From the NCBI GenBank assembly GCA_035552095.1, contig DASZMA010000076.1, positions 1 to 64,000 of the forward strand: a stretch of 64,000 nucleotides of DNA, given 5' to 3'. Below are positions 8,867-17,041 of the stretch, piece after piece. The first letter of the stretch is position 1; every line of letters starts with the position of its first letter. The notes under the pieces are model-generated. The model was given only the letters and a program-made list of their open reading frames with translations, had not been told where the DNA came from and did no database searches. Source of the DNA: Bog-473 sp035552095. Its GTDB lineage: Bacteria; Actinomycetota; Acidimicrobiia; Acidimicrobiales; RAAP-2. The position numbers and the translations under genes are program-made.

Positions 8867-9178
8867 TCAGCCTCCCCGCAGCCGGAACCACCAATTGGGG
8901 TCGCGCCCGTGGGCGTGGAAGTGGTTCGGGATCTGGCGCATGACCCGGTCGATCGACCACTCGCCGGGGCCGAAGCGGGCGTCGGCGACCAGGCTCAGCT
9001 GCGTCACCATGTGCGCAATGTCGGCGTCGGGGGGCACCGGGCCGTGGTGCTTCCACACCACCATGGGCACGCCGCACACCTCGCAGTCGGCCACCCAGCA
9101 GATCTCGTCCTCGTGGTGCCACTCGGAGAGGCGGGCCGCCTCACACAGGTCGCAGGCCGGGTCGAAGGGCAGCGCCAT
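8867..9178 (-). CDS. Small HIT-like (histidine triad) zinc-binding protein, uncertain
   Basis: A 103-residue protein not recognised with certainty. It has two CxxC pairs (CDLC at residues 9-12 and CEVC near 32-35) and a C-terminal NHFHAHG that resembles the H-x-H-x-H triad of HIT nucleotide-binding proteins. CxxC followed later by a His-rich strand is also the zinc pattern of many HIT proteins. Against this, the protein is shorter than usual and the flanking residues are poorly matched. It lies 10 bp after the kinase gene's stop on the same strand and is probably co-transcribed with it. Confidence 0.6.
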   Translation of the reverse strand: MALPFDPACDLCEAARLSEWHHEDEICWVADCEVCGVPMVVWKHHGPVPPDADIAHMVTQLSLVADARFGPGEWSIDRVMRQIPNHFHAHGRDPNWWFRLRGG

Positions 9179-9188
9179 CAGTTGGCCA

Positions 9189-11213
9189 TCAGTGGGCCAG
9201 GATCTGCACGGAGGAGCCGGGCGGGACCGGCGTGCCCTGGGCCGGGTTGGTGCCCCGGACCGTCCCGTTGGGGTTGCCGGTCACACCCGAGACGACGAAG
9301 CCGTCACCCTGCAGCGCCGAGGTGGCCTGGGGCACGGTGTCGCCGGTGACGTTGGGCACCGCCACCATGGGCGGGCCGGTGGAGACGGTGACGGTGACCG
9401 CCGAGCCGTAGGGCGCCGGCGCGCCGCTGGCCGGCGAGGTGGAGATGATCTCCCCGGTCGGCACGGTGGTCGACGACGTGCTGGCTTCGGTGGCGGTGAA
9501 GCCGGCCACCTGTAGCGCGGCCTGGGCCTCACCGAAGGTGTAGCCCTGGGGGATGGTGGGCACGGCCACCGGCGCGTGGCCGGCGGAGGGCACCAGGGTG
9601 ACCGTCGAGCCGTAGGGCGCGCTGGTCGGGGGCGTCCACGATATGAGGAACGAGTTCTGCACCGTGCTGCTGTACTGGGCGGTGGCGCACGTCCCGACCA
9701 GGTGGATGTGCTGCAGGGTGGCGATAGCGGTGGCGCAGGTCATGCCGGTGAGCGAGGGCACGGTCACCGGCGGGGGCCCGAGCGAGGGGACGACGTTGAG
9801 CGTCGAGCCCTCCTTGAGCACCTTGCCGGGCTTCGGGCTCTGGGCGATGATCACGCCGGGTTGCAGCACGGTGATGGACTTCACCCCGGGCTCGACGTGC
9901 AACGTGAAGTGGTCCTTGGCCGCGGCGGCCCGGGCTTGGACCATGGTCAGGCTGACCAACGTCGGGGTGGGGTGCGATGCCGTGAAGAGCTTCTCCTTGA
10001 CGGCCACCACGGCCCCGGCGGCCAGCAGGGCCACCACCAGCGCGGCCACTCCGAGGATCCAGTACAGGCGGCGGCGGTTGGGGCCACCGGCGGCTGAACC
10101 GGCCGCTGCCCCGGACGGCCGAGTCGACGAGCCCCGCCCGCGGCCCGAGCCCGGCCCCTGCGGCTCGGCATCGAAGATCTCACCCGGCCCGGCCCGGGTG
10201 CCCACGGCCGCACCGGTGGCGGTCGCGGTGCCGCTGGCGGTGGTCGCGGTGGTCGCGGCGGCGCCCGCCGCGGCGGCGCCTCCGGGCGGGACCACCTGGG
10301 TCAGCTGCGACACGTCGGGGGCCCGGAAGCCGGCGATGGGGGCCAGCGGCTCGTGCTGGGGCGGCAAGAGCGGGAGCGGCTCGGGGGCGGGGAGGGCGCT
10401 GGCCAGCGCGCCCAGGCGGGCGGCCAGACCGGCGGCGTCGAGCCGGGCCGAGGCTTCGGGGGCGGCGGCGCGGGCCAGCACATCATCGAGCGGGCCCAGG
10501 GAGGCGTGGGGCGGGAGCGGCTGGCCCACCCGGGCCATGAGGGTGCCCATGGTGGTGTCGGCCGTGAACGGCACCTCGCCCGAGACCGCCTCGTAGAGCA
10601 CCAGGGCGAGCGAGTACACGTCGGCCCGGCCGTCCACGTGCTTGCCCTCGGCCGACTCGGGCGAGATGTAGCGGGCGGTGCCGATCATCGACCCCTCGGG
10701 CTCGGTCCAGGCCGCTTCGGCCAGGGCCCGGGCCACGCCGAAGTCGGCCACCCGCACCCGGCCCTCCTCGTCGAAGAGCAGGTTGGCCGGCTTTATGTCC
10801 CGGTGCACCAGCCCCCGGGCGTGGGCGTAGGCCAGCCCCTGGGCCACCTCGGTCCCCAGATGGGCCGCCTGGGAGTGGCTGAGCCGGACGCCCCGGTCGA
10901 GCAGGTCGCGCAATGAGCCCCCGCCGAGATACTCCAGCACCAGATACGGCCCGTCGGTGTCCTCGCCCCAGTCGAAGACCCGCAGCACGTGCGGGTGGTT
11001 GAGCGAGGCAACGGAACGGGCCTCGGCCCCGAACCGCTTCAGGAAGGCCTCGTCGCTGGCCAGCCCGGGTTGGAGCACCTTGACCGCCACGTGGCGCTGC
11101 AATGACACGTCCTCGGCCAGGAAGACGTGTGCGGAAGCGCCGGTGCCCAGAGCGGAGAGCAGCCGGTACCGCTTCCCAAGGACCCGGCCGATGGAATCAG
11201 AACTTAGGGGCAT
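9189..11213 (-). CDS. Ser/Thr protein kinase with C-terminal PASTA repeats (PknB/StkP type)
   Basis: Transmembrane Ser/Thr kinase of 674 residues, the kind that senses peptidoglycan or lipid II and controls growth and division. The kinase domain (about 15-275) has glycine loop GTGASAHVF, ATP Lys45, HRDIKPAN at 137-144 with catalytic Asp139, and DFG at 157-159. A Pro/Ala/Thr-rich linker of about 100 residues leads to one membrane helix (about 383-405). Four PASTA repeats follow, outside the membrane, each with the P-x-V-x-G-x(3)-A pattern. Typical cell-division neighbours (rodA, pbpA, fhaB) are absent, which is unusual for a PknB-like gene. Confidence 0.92.
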   Translation of the reverse strand: MPLSSDSIGRVLGKRYRLLSALGTGASAHVFLAEDVSLQRHVAVKVLQPGLASDEAFLKRFGAEARSVASLNHPHVLRVFDWGEDTDGPYLVLEYLGGGSLRDLLDRGVRLSHSQAAHLGTEVAQGLAYAHARGLVHRDIKPANLLFDEEGRVRVADFGVARALAEAAWTEPEGSMIGTARYISPESAEGKHVDGRADVYSLALVLYEAVSGEVPFTADTTMGTLMARVGQPLPPHASLGPLDDVLARAAAPEASARLDAAGLAARLGALASALPAPEPLPLLPPQHEPLAPIAGFRAPDVSQLTQVVPPGGAAAAGAAATTATTASGTATATGAAVGTRAGPGEIFDAEPQGPGSGRGRGSSTRPSGAAAGSAAGGPNRRRLYWILGVAALVVALLAAGAVVAVKEKLFTASHPTPTLVSLTMVQARAAAAKDHFTLHVEPGVKSITVLQPGVIIAQSPKPGKVLKEGSTLNVVPSLGPPPVTVPSLTGMTCATAIATLQHIHLVGTCATAQYSSTVQNSFLISWTPPTSAPYGSTVTLVPSAGHAPVAVPTIPQGYTFGEAQAALQVAGFTATEASTSSTTVPTGEIISTSPASGAPAPYGSAVTVTVSTGPPMVAVPNVTGDTVPQATSALQGDGFVVSGVTGNPNGTVRGTNPAQGTPVPPGSSVQILAH

Positions 11214-11268
11214 CAGGGCACTCGTAGGCTACTTACCCATGGGGCCACTCCGGTGGACACCCTGCCAC

Positions 11269-13407
11269 TCAATCCGGGAGCGAACCTGACTCGAGCAGCG
11301 GCCCAAAATCCTCTGCCGCCACGATGGGGATCTCCAGCTCCTCGGCCTTCTTGAGCTTGCTGGCACCGGGGGCGTCGCCCACCACCAGAGCGAAGGTCTT
11401 CTTCGACACGCTGCCGGGCGACTTGCCGCCCCGGGCCATGATGGCCTCCTCGGCTTCCTCCCTGGTGTAGCCGGGCACGGCGCCGGTGACCACGACGGTC
11501 TTGCCGGCCAGGGTCTGGGCCACGCCCGCCTCGGCGCCAGCGCCGGCCGCGCCCGCCCCGGTTCCGCCCCCGGGCTCCTCGGTAGCCACGCCGGCCTGGC
11601 GCAACCGTTCCAGCACCGCCTGGTTGGTCGGCGCCGAGAGGAACTCGGCCAGGCTGGCGGCGATCACCGGGCCGATCCCCTCGACGGCGGCCAGGGCGTC
11701 CTGGTCGGCCGCCCGGATGGCGTCGAGGGTGCCCAGGGTGCGGGCGACCGCCCGGGCCGCCACCGGCCCGACGTGGCGGATACCCAGCGCCACCAGCAGG
11801 CGGCTGAGCGGCTGCGCGGTGGAGGCGGCGATGGCGGCCACCAGGTTGGCGGCGGAAATCTCGGCAAACCGTTCTAACGCGGTGAGCTGCTCCACGGTCA
11901 GCCCGTAGAGATCGGCCGGGTCGAGGATCAGGCCGGCGTTCACCAGTTGGACCACGCGCTCCTCCCCCAGCCCCTCAATGTCCATGGCGGAGCGGGAGGC
12001 GTAGTGGGCGATGCGCTGCACCCGCTGGGCCGGGCAGTCGATGTTGGTGCAGTAGGTGTCGCTCTCACCCTCGAGCCGGACGAGCGGGGTCCCGCAGGAC
12101 GGGCAGATGGTGGGGAACTTCCACCTGGGCTTGCGCCGGGCCGGCACGCCCGGCCCGCTGAGCAGCGGCCCGACGATCTCGGGAATGACGTCGCCCGCCT
12201 TGCGCACTACGACCACATCGCCCGGCCGCACGTCCTTGGCCCGCACCTGATCCTCGTTGTGCAAGGTGGCCACACCCACGGTGGAGCCGCCCACGAAGAC
12301 GGGCTCGAGCTGGCCGAAGGGCGTGGCCCGCCCGGTGCGCCCGATCGACACGTGAATGCCCAGCAGCTTGGTGGTGCGCTCCTCGGGGGGGAACTTGAAG
12401 GCTATGGCCCAACGGGGGGCCCGGCTGGTGGCGCCCAGCTGGCGGTGGAGCGCCAGGTCGTCGACCTTGGTCACCACGCCGTCGATCTCGTAGGCCAGCT
12501 GGTGCCGGGCCTCAGCCAGCTCCCGGCAGCGCGCAATCACGGCGTCAATCCCGGCCAGCGTCCGGGCGTCGGGGCTGACCGGGAACCCGGCCTGCTTCAA
12601 CTGGGCCAGGGTGGCGGACTGGGAGGGCGCAGGCCAGGTGGCGCCGGTCGGAGCGTCCTCGACCACCCCCACCTGGTAGGCCCAGAACGACAGCGGCCGC
12701 TGCGCCGTCATGGCCGGGTCCTTCTGGCGCAGCGAGCCGGCGGCCGAGTTGCGGGGGTTGACGAAGACCCGCTCGCCCGCCGCCACCTGGCGCTCGTTCA
12801 TGGCGGCGAACTCGGCCAGCGGCATGTAGACCTCACCGCGCACCTCGAGCAGGGCCGGGTAGGGGCCCGCGTCGGGTTGGAGTGTCTTGGGCACGACCTT
12901 GATAGTGGCCACGTTGGCCGTGACGTCCTCCCCGCTCACCCCATCGCCCCGGGTGGCCGCCTGGACCAGGCGGCCGTGCTCGTAGGTGAGCGACATGGCC
13001 ACCCCGTCCACCTTGGGCTCGCAGGAGAAGGCCACCTGGTGCGGGTCCAAATCGGGGACCTGGCGGCGCAGCCGTTCGGCCCAGGCCCGCAGGTCGGCTT
13101 CGGCGAACGCGTTGTCCAGGCTCATCATCGGGACGCGGTGCCGCACCTCGGCGAAGAGCCCCGACGGCGCCCCGCCCACCTTCTGGGTCGGCGAGTCGGC
13201 GCTGGCCAGCTCGGGATGGGCCTCTTCGAGCCGGCGCAGTTCCTGCACCAGGAGGTCGAACTCGGCGTCGGGGATCTCCGGCGCATCGAGCGTGTGATAG
13301 CGCTCGTTGTGGTAAGTGATCAGCCCGCGCAGCTCGGCCACCCGGGCCTCGGCATCGCCCTCGCCCTGGCCCGGGCCCGCCGCCGCGCCCGCGGTTCGGC
13401 TGGCCAC
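11269..13407 (-). CDS. ligA: NAD-dependent DNA ligase
   Basis: Seals nicks in replication and repair using NAD. It has 712 residues. In order: domain Ia (NERYHTLDAPEIPDAEFD), adenylation domain with catalytic Lys132 in CEPKVDGVAMSL, OB fold, four-cysteine zinc finger (CPSCG then CTNIDCPAQ), helix-hairpin-helix repeats (AVEGIGPVIAASLAEF) and a C-terminal BRCT domain (LAGKTVVVTGAVPGYTREEA). The frame is open far upstream, but that part shadows mnmA. The GTG at 13407, 2 bp after the mnmA stop, gives the family-standard N-terminus. The mnmA-ligA order is a common actinobacterial arrangement. Confidence 0.96.
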   Translation of the reverse strand: MASRTAGAAAGPGQGEGDAEARVAELRGLITYHNERYHTLDAPEIPDAEFDLLVQELRRLEEAHPELASADSPTQKVGGAPSGLFAEVRHRVPMMSLDNAFAEADLRAWAERLRRQVPDLDPHQVAFSCEPKVDGVAMSLTYEHGRLVQAATRGDGVSGEDVTANVATIKVVPKTLQPDAGPYPALLEVRGEVYMPLAEFAAMNERQVAAGERVFVNPRNSAAGSLRQKDPAMTAQRPLSFWAYQVGVVEDAPTGATWPAPSQSATLAQLKQAGFPVSPDARTLAGIDAVIARCRELAEARHQLAYEIDGVVTKVDDLALHRQLGATSRAPRWAIAFKFPPEERTTKLLGIHVSIGRTGRATPFGQLEPVFVGGSTVGVATLHNEDQVRAKDVRPGDVVVVRKAGDVIPEIVGPLLSGPGVPARRKPRWKFPTICPSCGTPLVRLEGESDTYCTNIDCPAQRVQRIAHYASRSAMDIEGLGEERVVQLVNAGLILDPADLYGLTVEQLTALERFAEISAANLVAAIAASTAQPLSRLLVALGIRHVGPVAARAVARTLGTLDAIRAADQDALAAVEGIGPVIAASLAEFLSAPTNQAVLERLRQAGVATEEPGGGTGAGAAGAGAEAGVAQTLAGKTVVVTGAVPGYTREEAEEAIMARGGKSPGSVSKKTFALVVGDAPGASKLKKAEELEIPIVAAEDFGPLLESGSLPD

Positions 13408-13409
13408 GG

Positions 13410-14462
13410 CTAGGCGGCGATGCCCGCGCCGACCACGGCGTCGGGATCGACCACGTCGTAGAGGGCCACGGTCTGCCCGGCGGCCACCGGGCGCTGCGGC
13501 TGGTCGAACTCGACCACCAGGCCGTCCCCGGTGCCGCGGATGGAGCAGGGAGCCGGGCGCCCGTGCGCGCTGACCTGGGCCACGGCGCGGTCGCCGTCCC
13601 GCAGCGGCTGGTCCACCCAGGTCAGGCTGGCCTGGGGCAGGGACACCGCCGAGGTCACCGCCTCGGCCGCACTGCCGACGGTGACCCGTCGTGACGGTAC
13701 GTCGACGGCCACCACGTAGCGGCGCTGGCCGTCGGTGCCGTGCCCCATCCCCCGGCGCTGTCCGACTGTCACCAACTCCACCGCGTCGACGGCGCCGACG
13801 AGGTCGCCCTCCCCATTCACCACGTCGGCCGGGTGGAACTCCAACTGGCGGGAGAGAAAGCCCTGGCGTCCCTCGACGCTGCCGATGAAGCACACGTCCT
13901 GGCTGTCCGGCTTGCCGGCGGTGCGCAGGCCTAGCCGGCGGGCGTGAGCCCGCACGTCGTCCTTGGTCATCTCCCCCACCGGGAATACGACGCGGGCCAG
14001 CTCGCCCTGGCCCAGCATGGACAGCACGTAAGACTGGTCCTTGGCGGGGTCCGCCCCCCGCCGCAGCCGACGGGCGCCAACGCCGGTCACCCGGGCGTGG
14101 TGGCCGGTGGCCAGGCACTCGAAGCCGAGGCGGTCCGAGCGCTCCAGCAGGCGGTCGAACTTGATCGACCGGTTGCACTCAATGCACGGGTTGGGCGTGC
14201 GGCCCAGGGCGTGCGCCGCCACGTAGGGCGCCACGACGTGCTGCTCGAACGCCTCGGTCAGGTTGAAGACGTGATGGTCGATGCCCAGCTGCTGGGCGAC
14301 CCGGCGGGCGTCATCGACGTCGGCCACCGAGCAGCAGCCCGAGTCCGACGGCCCACCCCACAGTTTGAGGGTGGCGCCCACCACGTCGTGGCCCGCCTCG
14401 ACCAGCAAGGCTGCCGCCACCGAGGAGTCCACCCCACCCGACATGGCCACCAGCACTCGCAC
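13410..14462 (-). CDS. mnmA: tRNA-specific 2-thiouridylase
   Basis: Adds sulfur at position 2 of the wobble uridine in tRNAs for Lys, Glu and Gln. It has 350 residues. The PP-loop MSGGVDSS is at 7-14. The two catalytic cysteines are visible: Cys93 in NPCIECN and Cys191 in DSQDVCFIG. The gene sits between a cysteine desulfurase (22 bp upstream) and ligA (2 bp downstream). The desulfurase neighbour suggests it supplies the persulfide sulfur. Confidence 0.96.
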   Translation of the reverse strand: MRVLVAMSGGVDSSVAAALLVEAGHDVVGATLKLWGGPSDSGCCSVADVDDARRVAQQLGIDHHVFNLTEAFEQHVVAPYVAAHALGRTPNPCIECNRSIKFDRLLERSDRLGFECLATGHHARVTGVGARRLRRGADPAKDQSYVLSMLGQGELARVVFPVGEMTKDDVRAHARRLGLRTAGKPDSQDVCFIGSVEGRQGFLSRQLEFHPADVVNGEGDLVGAVDAVELVTVGQRRGMGHGTDGQRRYVVAVDVPSRRVTVGSAAEAVTSAVSLPQASLTWVDQPLRDGDRAVAQVSAHGRPAPCSIRGTGDGLVVEFDQPQRPVAAGQTVALYDVVDPDAVVGAGIAA

Positions 14463-14484
14463 CCGACCAGTGTGCCACCGGCGC

Positions 14485-15666
14485 TCAGGGGTCGTGTCGC
14501 AACGAGGCCACCACTCCGGGGATCACGGCCAGCGCCCGGTCGATGTCGGCCTCGGTCGTGTCGTGGCCCAGGGTGAACCTGATGGCACCCCGGGCCAGCG
14601 CCTCGGGCACCCCCATGGCGGCCAGGACGTAGCTGGGGTCGAGCGCGCCGCTGGCGCACGATGACCCTCCCGAGGCGCAGATGCCGAGGGCGCCCAGGGC
14701 GACCAGCAACTCTTCCCGCTCGACCCCGGCCAGACAGAGGTGCAGGTGGCCGGGGAGGGTGGCCACCCCGGGTGCGATGGTGCGGTGCGCCCCGTCAATG
14801 GCCTCGAGCAGGCCGGCGGCCAACCGGTCGCGCCGGGCGATGACCCGGCGCACTGTCTCAGCCCGCTCCGCCGCCGCCAGCCGCAGGGCGGTGGCCAGTC
14901 CCAGCGCGCCCACCACGTCCTGGGTGCCGCTGCGGCGCTCCCGCTCCTGCCCGCCCCCGTGCTGGTGGGGCAGCACGGTGGCCGGCGGCCGCACGGCCAG
15001 CACCCCGACGCCGACCGGCCCCCCCACCTTGTGTGCACTGAGGGCGAGCAGATCGGCTCCGGCGGCGCACTCGGCCAGATCCACGAACGACGTGGCCTGC
15101 ACCGCGTCGGTGAAGACGCGCGCCGTCTCGCTGCGGGCCCGCACGGCGGCGGCGACCGCGGCCAGCGGTTGCAGGACGCCGGTCTCGTTGTTGGCCAGCA
15201 TCACCGCCACCAACGCCGTCTGCCCGTCGACCGCCTCGGCCACGGCATCGGGGTCGACCACCCCGGCGGCGTCGACGGCGATCGGGCGCACGTTCACCGG
15301 GAGGTATCGGGCGGCCGCCCGGCACGACTCCCGCACGGCCGGGTGCTCTACGGCCGAGCACAAGACGTTGAGCGGTGCCTCCCCGGCGCCCGCCGCCAGC
15401 TGCGCCTCGAGGGTCCCGAACACGGCCAGGTTGGCCGCCTCGGTGCCGCCGGAGGTGAAGATGATCTCTCCCGGCCGCCGCCCCAGCTGCGCCGCTACCT
15501 CGTCACGGGCCTCTTCGAGCAACCGCCGGGCCCGCTGGGCCGGCCGATGACTCCCGGTCGGGTTGCCGAGCGGCTCTCGCCGGGCCTCGGCCATGGCCTC
15601 GGCCACCTCGGGTCGCAGCGGCGTCGTGGCGGCGTGGTCGAGATAGGTGGTGGTCACCCACGACAT
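14485..15666 (-). CDS. Cysteine desulfurase (IscS/NifS-like)
   Basis: PLP enzyme taking sulfur from cysteine and handing it on as a persulfide. It has 393 residues. The N-terminus YLDHAATTPLRPEV and the PLP lysine Lys213 in LSAHKVGGP are typical. The active-site loop carries Cys337 in GGSSCASGALDPS, the RSSCASG-type loop of group I enzymes. The mnmA gene follows immediately, so a dedicated role in tRNA thiolation is likely; Fe-S cluster supply is also possible. The gap to the upstream dehydrogenase gene is 1 bp. Confidence 0.94.
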   Translation of the reverse strand: MSWVTTTYLDHAATTPLRPEVAEAMAEARREPLGNPTGSHRPAQRARRLLEEARDEVAAQLGRRPGEIIFTSGGTEAANLAVFGTLEAQLAAGAGEAPLNVLCSAVEHPAVRESCRAAARYLPVNVRPIAVDAAGVVDPDAVAEAVDGQTALVAVMLANNETGVLQPLAAVAAAVRARSETARVFTDAVQATSFVDLAECAAGADLLALSAHKVGGPVGVGVLAVRPPATVLPHQHGGGQERERRSGTQDVVGALGLATALRLAAAERAETVRRVIARRDRLAAGLLEAIDGAHRTIAPGVATLPGHLHLCLAGVEREELLVALGALGICASGGSSCASGALDPSYVLAAMGVPEALARGAIRFTLGHDTTEADIDRALAVIPGVVASLRHDP

Positions 15667-15667
15667 C

Positions 15668-17032
15668 TCATGTGACCCAGACCGTCTTGGCGTTGCAGAA
15701 CTCCTTCAGCCCCAACTCGGAGAGTTCGCGCCCGAAGCCCGAGCGCTTGATGCCGCCGAAGGGGAGCTCGGGGGTGGACGCCACCATGGCGTTGACGAAC
15801 ACAGAGCCGGCTTCGAGCTCCTCAATACAGCGGCGCTGCTCGGCCTGGTCGGTCGTCCACACGCTCGAGCCCAACCCGAAGGTGGTCGAGTTGGCCACCG
15901 CCAGAGCCGCGCTGAGGTCCGGCACCCGCTCGACCATGGCCACCGGCCCGAACAACTCCTCCTGGGCCACCGCCATGTCGGCCGTCACCCCCGAGAGCAC
16001 CGTCGGCGCGAAGTACCAACCGGGGCGGTCGGTCAACACCCCACCCCCGTGCACGGTGGCCCCTTGGCGCTGCGCTTCGGCCACCTGGGCCACCAGTTCG
16101 TCGCGTTGGGCCTCGGTCACGATCGGCCCGACGTCGGTGGCCGGGTCGAGCGGATCCCCCACCACCAGCGCGCCCATGGCCTCGGTGAACCGGCGCAGGA
16201 ACTCCTCGGCGATCTCCTCCACCACAATGAACCGCTTGGCGGCAATGCAGGACTGGCCGTTGTTCTGCACCCGGGCCGTCACCGCCGTGCGCACGGCCAG
16301 GTCCAGGTCGGCCGAGGGCAGGATGATGAAGGGGTCCGACCCCCCGAGTTCCAACACGCTCTTCTTGAGGGCGTGTCCGGCCGCGGTGGCGACCGACATG
16401 CCGGCCCGCTCACTGCCGGTCAGGGTGACGGCGGCGATCCGGCGATCCTCAATGAGGGCGGCGATGTCCTTGGACTCGACGAAGAGGTTGGTGAACACGC
16501 CGTCGGGCAGACCGGCCCGGCGGAACACGTCTTCGAGGAACTCGGCCGTCTGCGGGACGTTGGAGGCGTGCTTGAGCAGCCCGACGTTGCCCACCATGAG
16601 CGCCGGCGCAATGAAGCGGATCACCTGCCACAGCGGGAAGTTCCAGGGCATGACGGCCAGCACCGCTCCGATCGGCTGATAGCGCACGAAGGACCGCGAG
16701 GCGGTGGTGGCGATGGGCTCGTCGGCCAGTAACGCTTCGGCGTGCTCGGCGAACCACCGCAGCCCGAGGGCGCACTTGGCCACCTCGCCTTTGGCGGCGG
16801 CGAAGGTCTTGCCCATCTCGCTGGTCACCATGCGGGCGATTGCGGGCAGTTCCCCCTCGAAGAGGTCGGCCGCGGTGATCAGGTGCCGGGCCCGCTCGGC
16901 AAAGGTGGTCCGCCGGTAGTCGGCGAAGGCGTCGACGGCCCGCTGCAGGAACACCTCGACCTGGTCCGGCGTCAGGGTGGGATAGGTCTTCTCGGTCTGA
17001 CCCGTGGCGGGGTTGACGGTGGCGAAGGGCAT
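15668..17032 (-). CDS. Succinate-semialdehyde-type aldehyde dehydrogenase (GabD1-like)
   Basis: Aldehyde dehydrogenase oxidising a semialdehyde to the acid with NAD(P). Its 454 residues and N-terminus (FATVNPATGQTEKTYPTL) match the short GabD1 group of NADP-dependent succinate-semialdehyde dehydrogenases. Catalytic Glu228 (LELGGSDPF) and Cys262 (NNGQSCIAAKRF) are present. The gene runs 1 bp from the cysteine desulfurase. With the glutamine-synthetase-like and PuuD-like genes 3 kb away and the aminobutyraldehyde-type dehydrogenase near 62 kb, it would fit the last step of polyamine/GABA breakdown. Substrate assignment is by similarity only. Confidence 0.88.
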   Translation of the reverse strand: MPFATVNPATGQTEKTYPTLTPDQVEVFLQRAVDAFADYRRTTFAERARHLITAADLFEGELPAIARMVTSEMGKTFAAAKGEVAKCALGLRWFAEHAEALLADEPIATTASRSFVRYQPIGAVLAVMPWNFPLWQVIRFIAPALMVGNVGLLKHASNVPQTAEFLEDVFRRAGLPDGVFTNLFVESKDIAALIEDRRIAAVTLTGSERAGMSVATAAGHALKKSVLELGGSDPFIILPSADLDLAVRTAVTARVQNNGQSCIAAKRFIVVEEIAEEFLRRFTEAMGALVVGDPLDPATDVGPIVTEAQRDELVAQVAEAQRQGATVHGGGVLTDRPGWYFAPTVLSGVTADMAVAQEELFGPVAMVERVPDLSAALAVANSTTFGLGSSVWTTDQAEQRRCIEELEAGSVFVNAMVASTPELPFGGIKRSGFGRELSELGLKEFCNAKTVWVT

Positions 17033-17041
17033 CCTTGATGT

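Noticed and set aside
10200..10280. Repeat array in the kinase gene (GGTGGTCGCGG-like units)
   Set aside because: It is the Ala/Thr-rich linker coding sequence with repeated codons, not an independent repeat element.
11947..13413. Long plus-strand open frame opposite ligA
   Set aside because: Composition typical of a GC-rich shadow; ligA on the minus strand has all domains.
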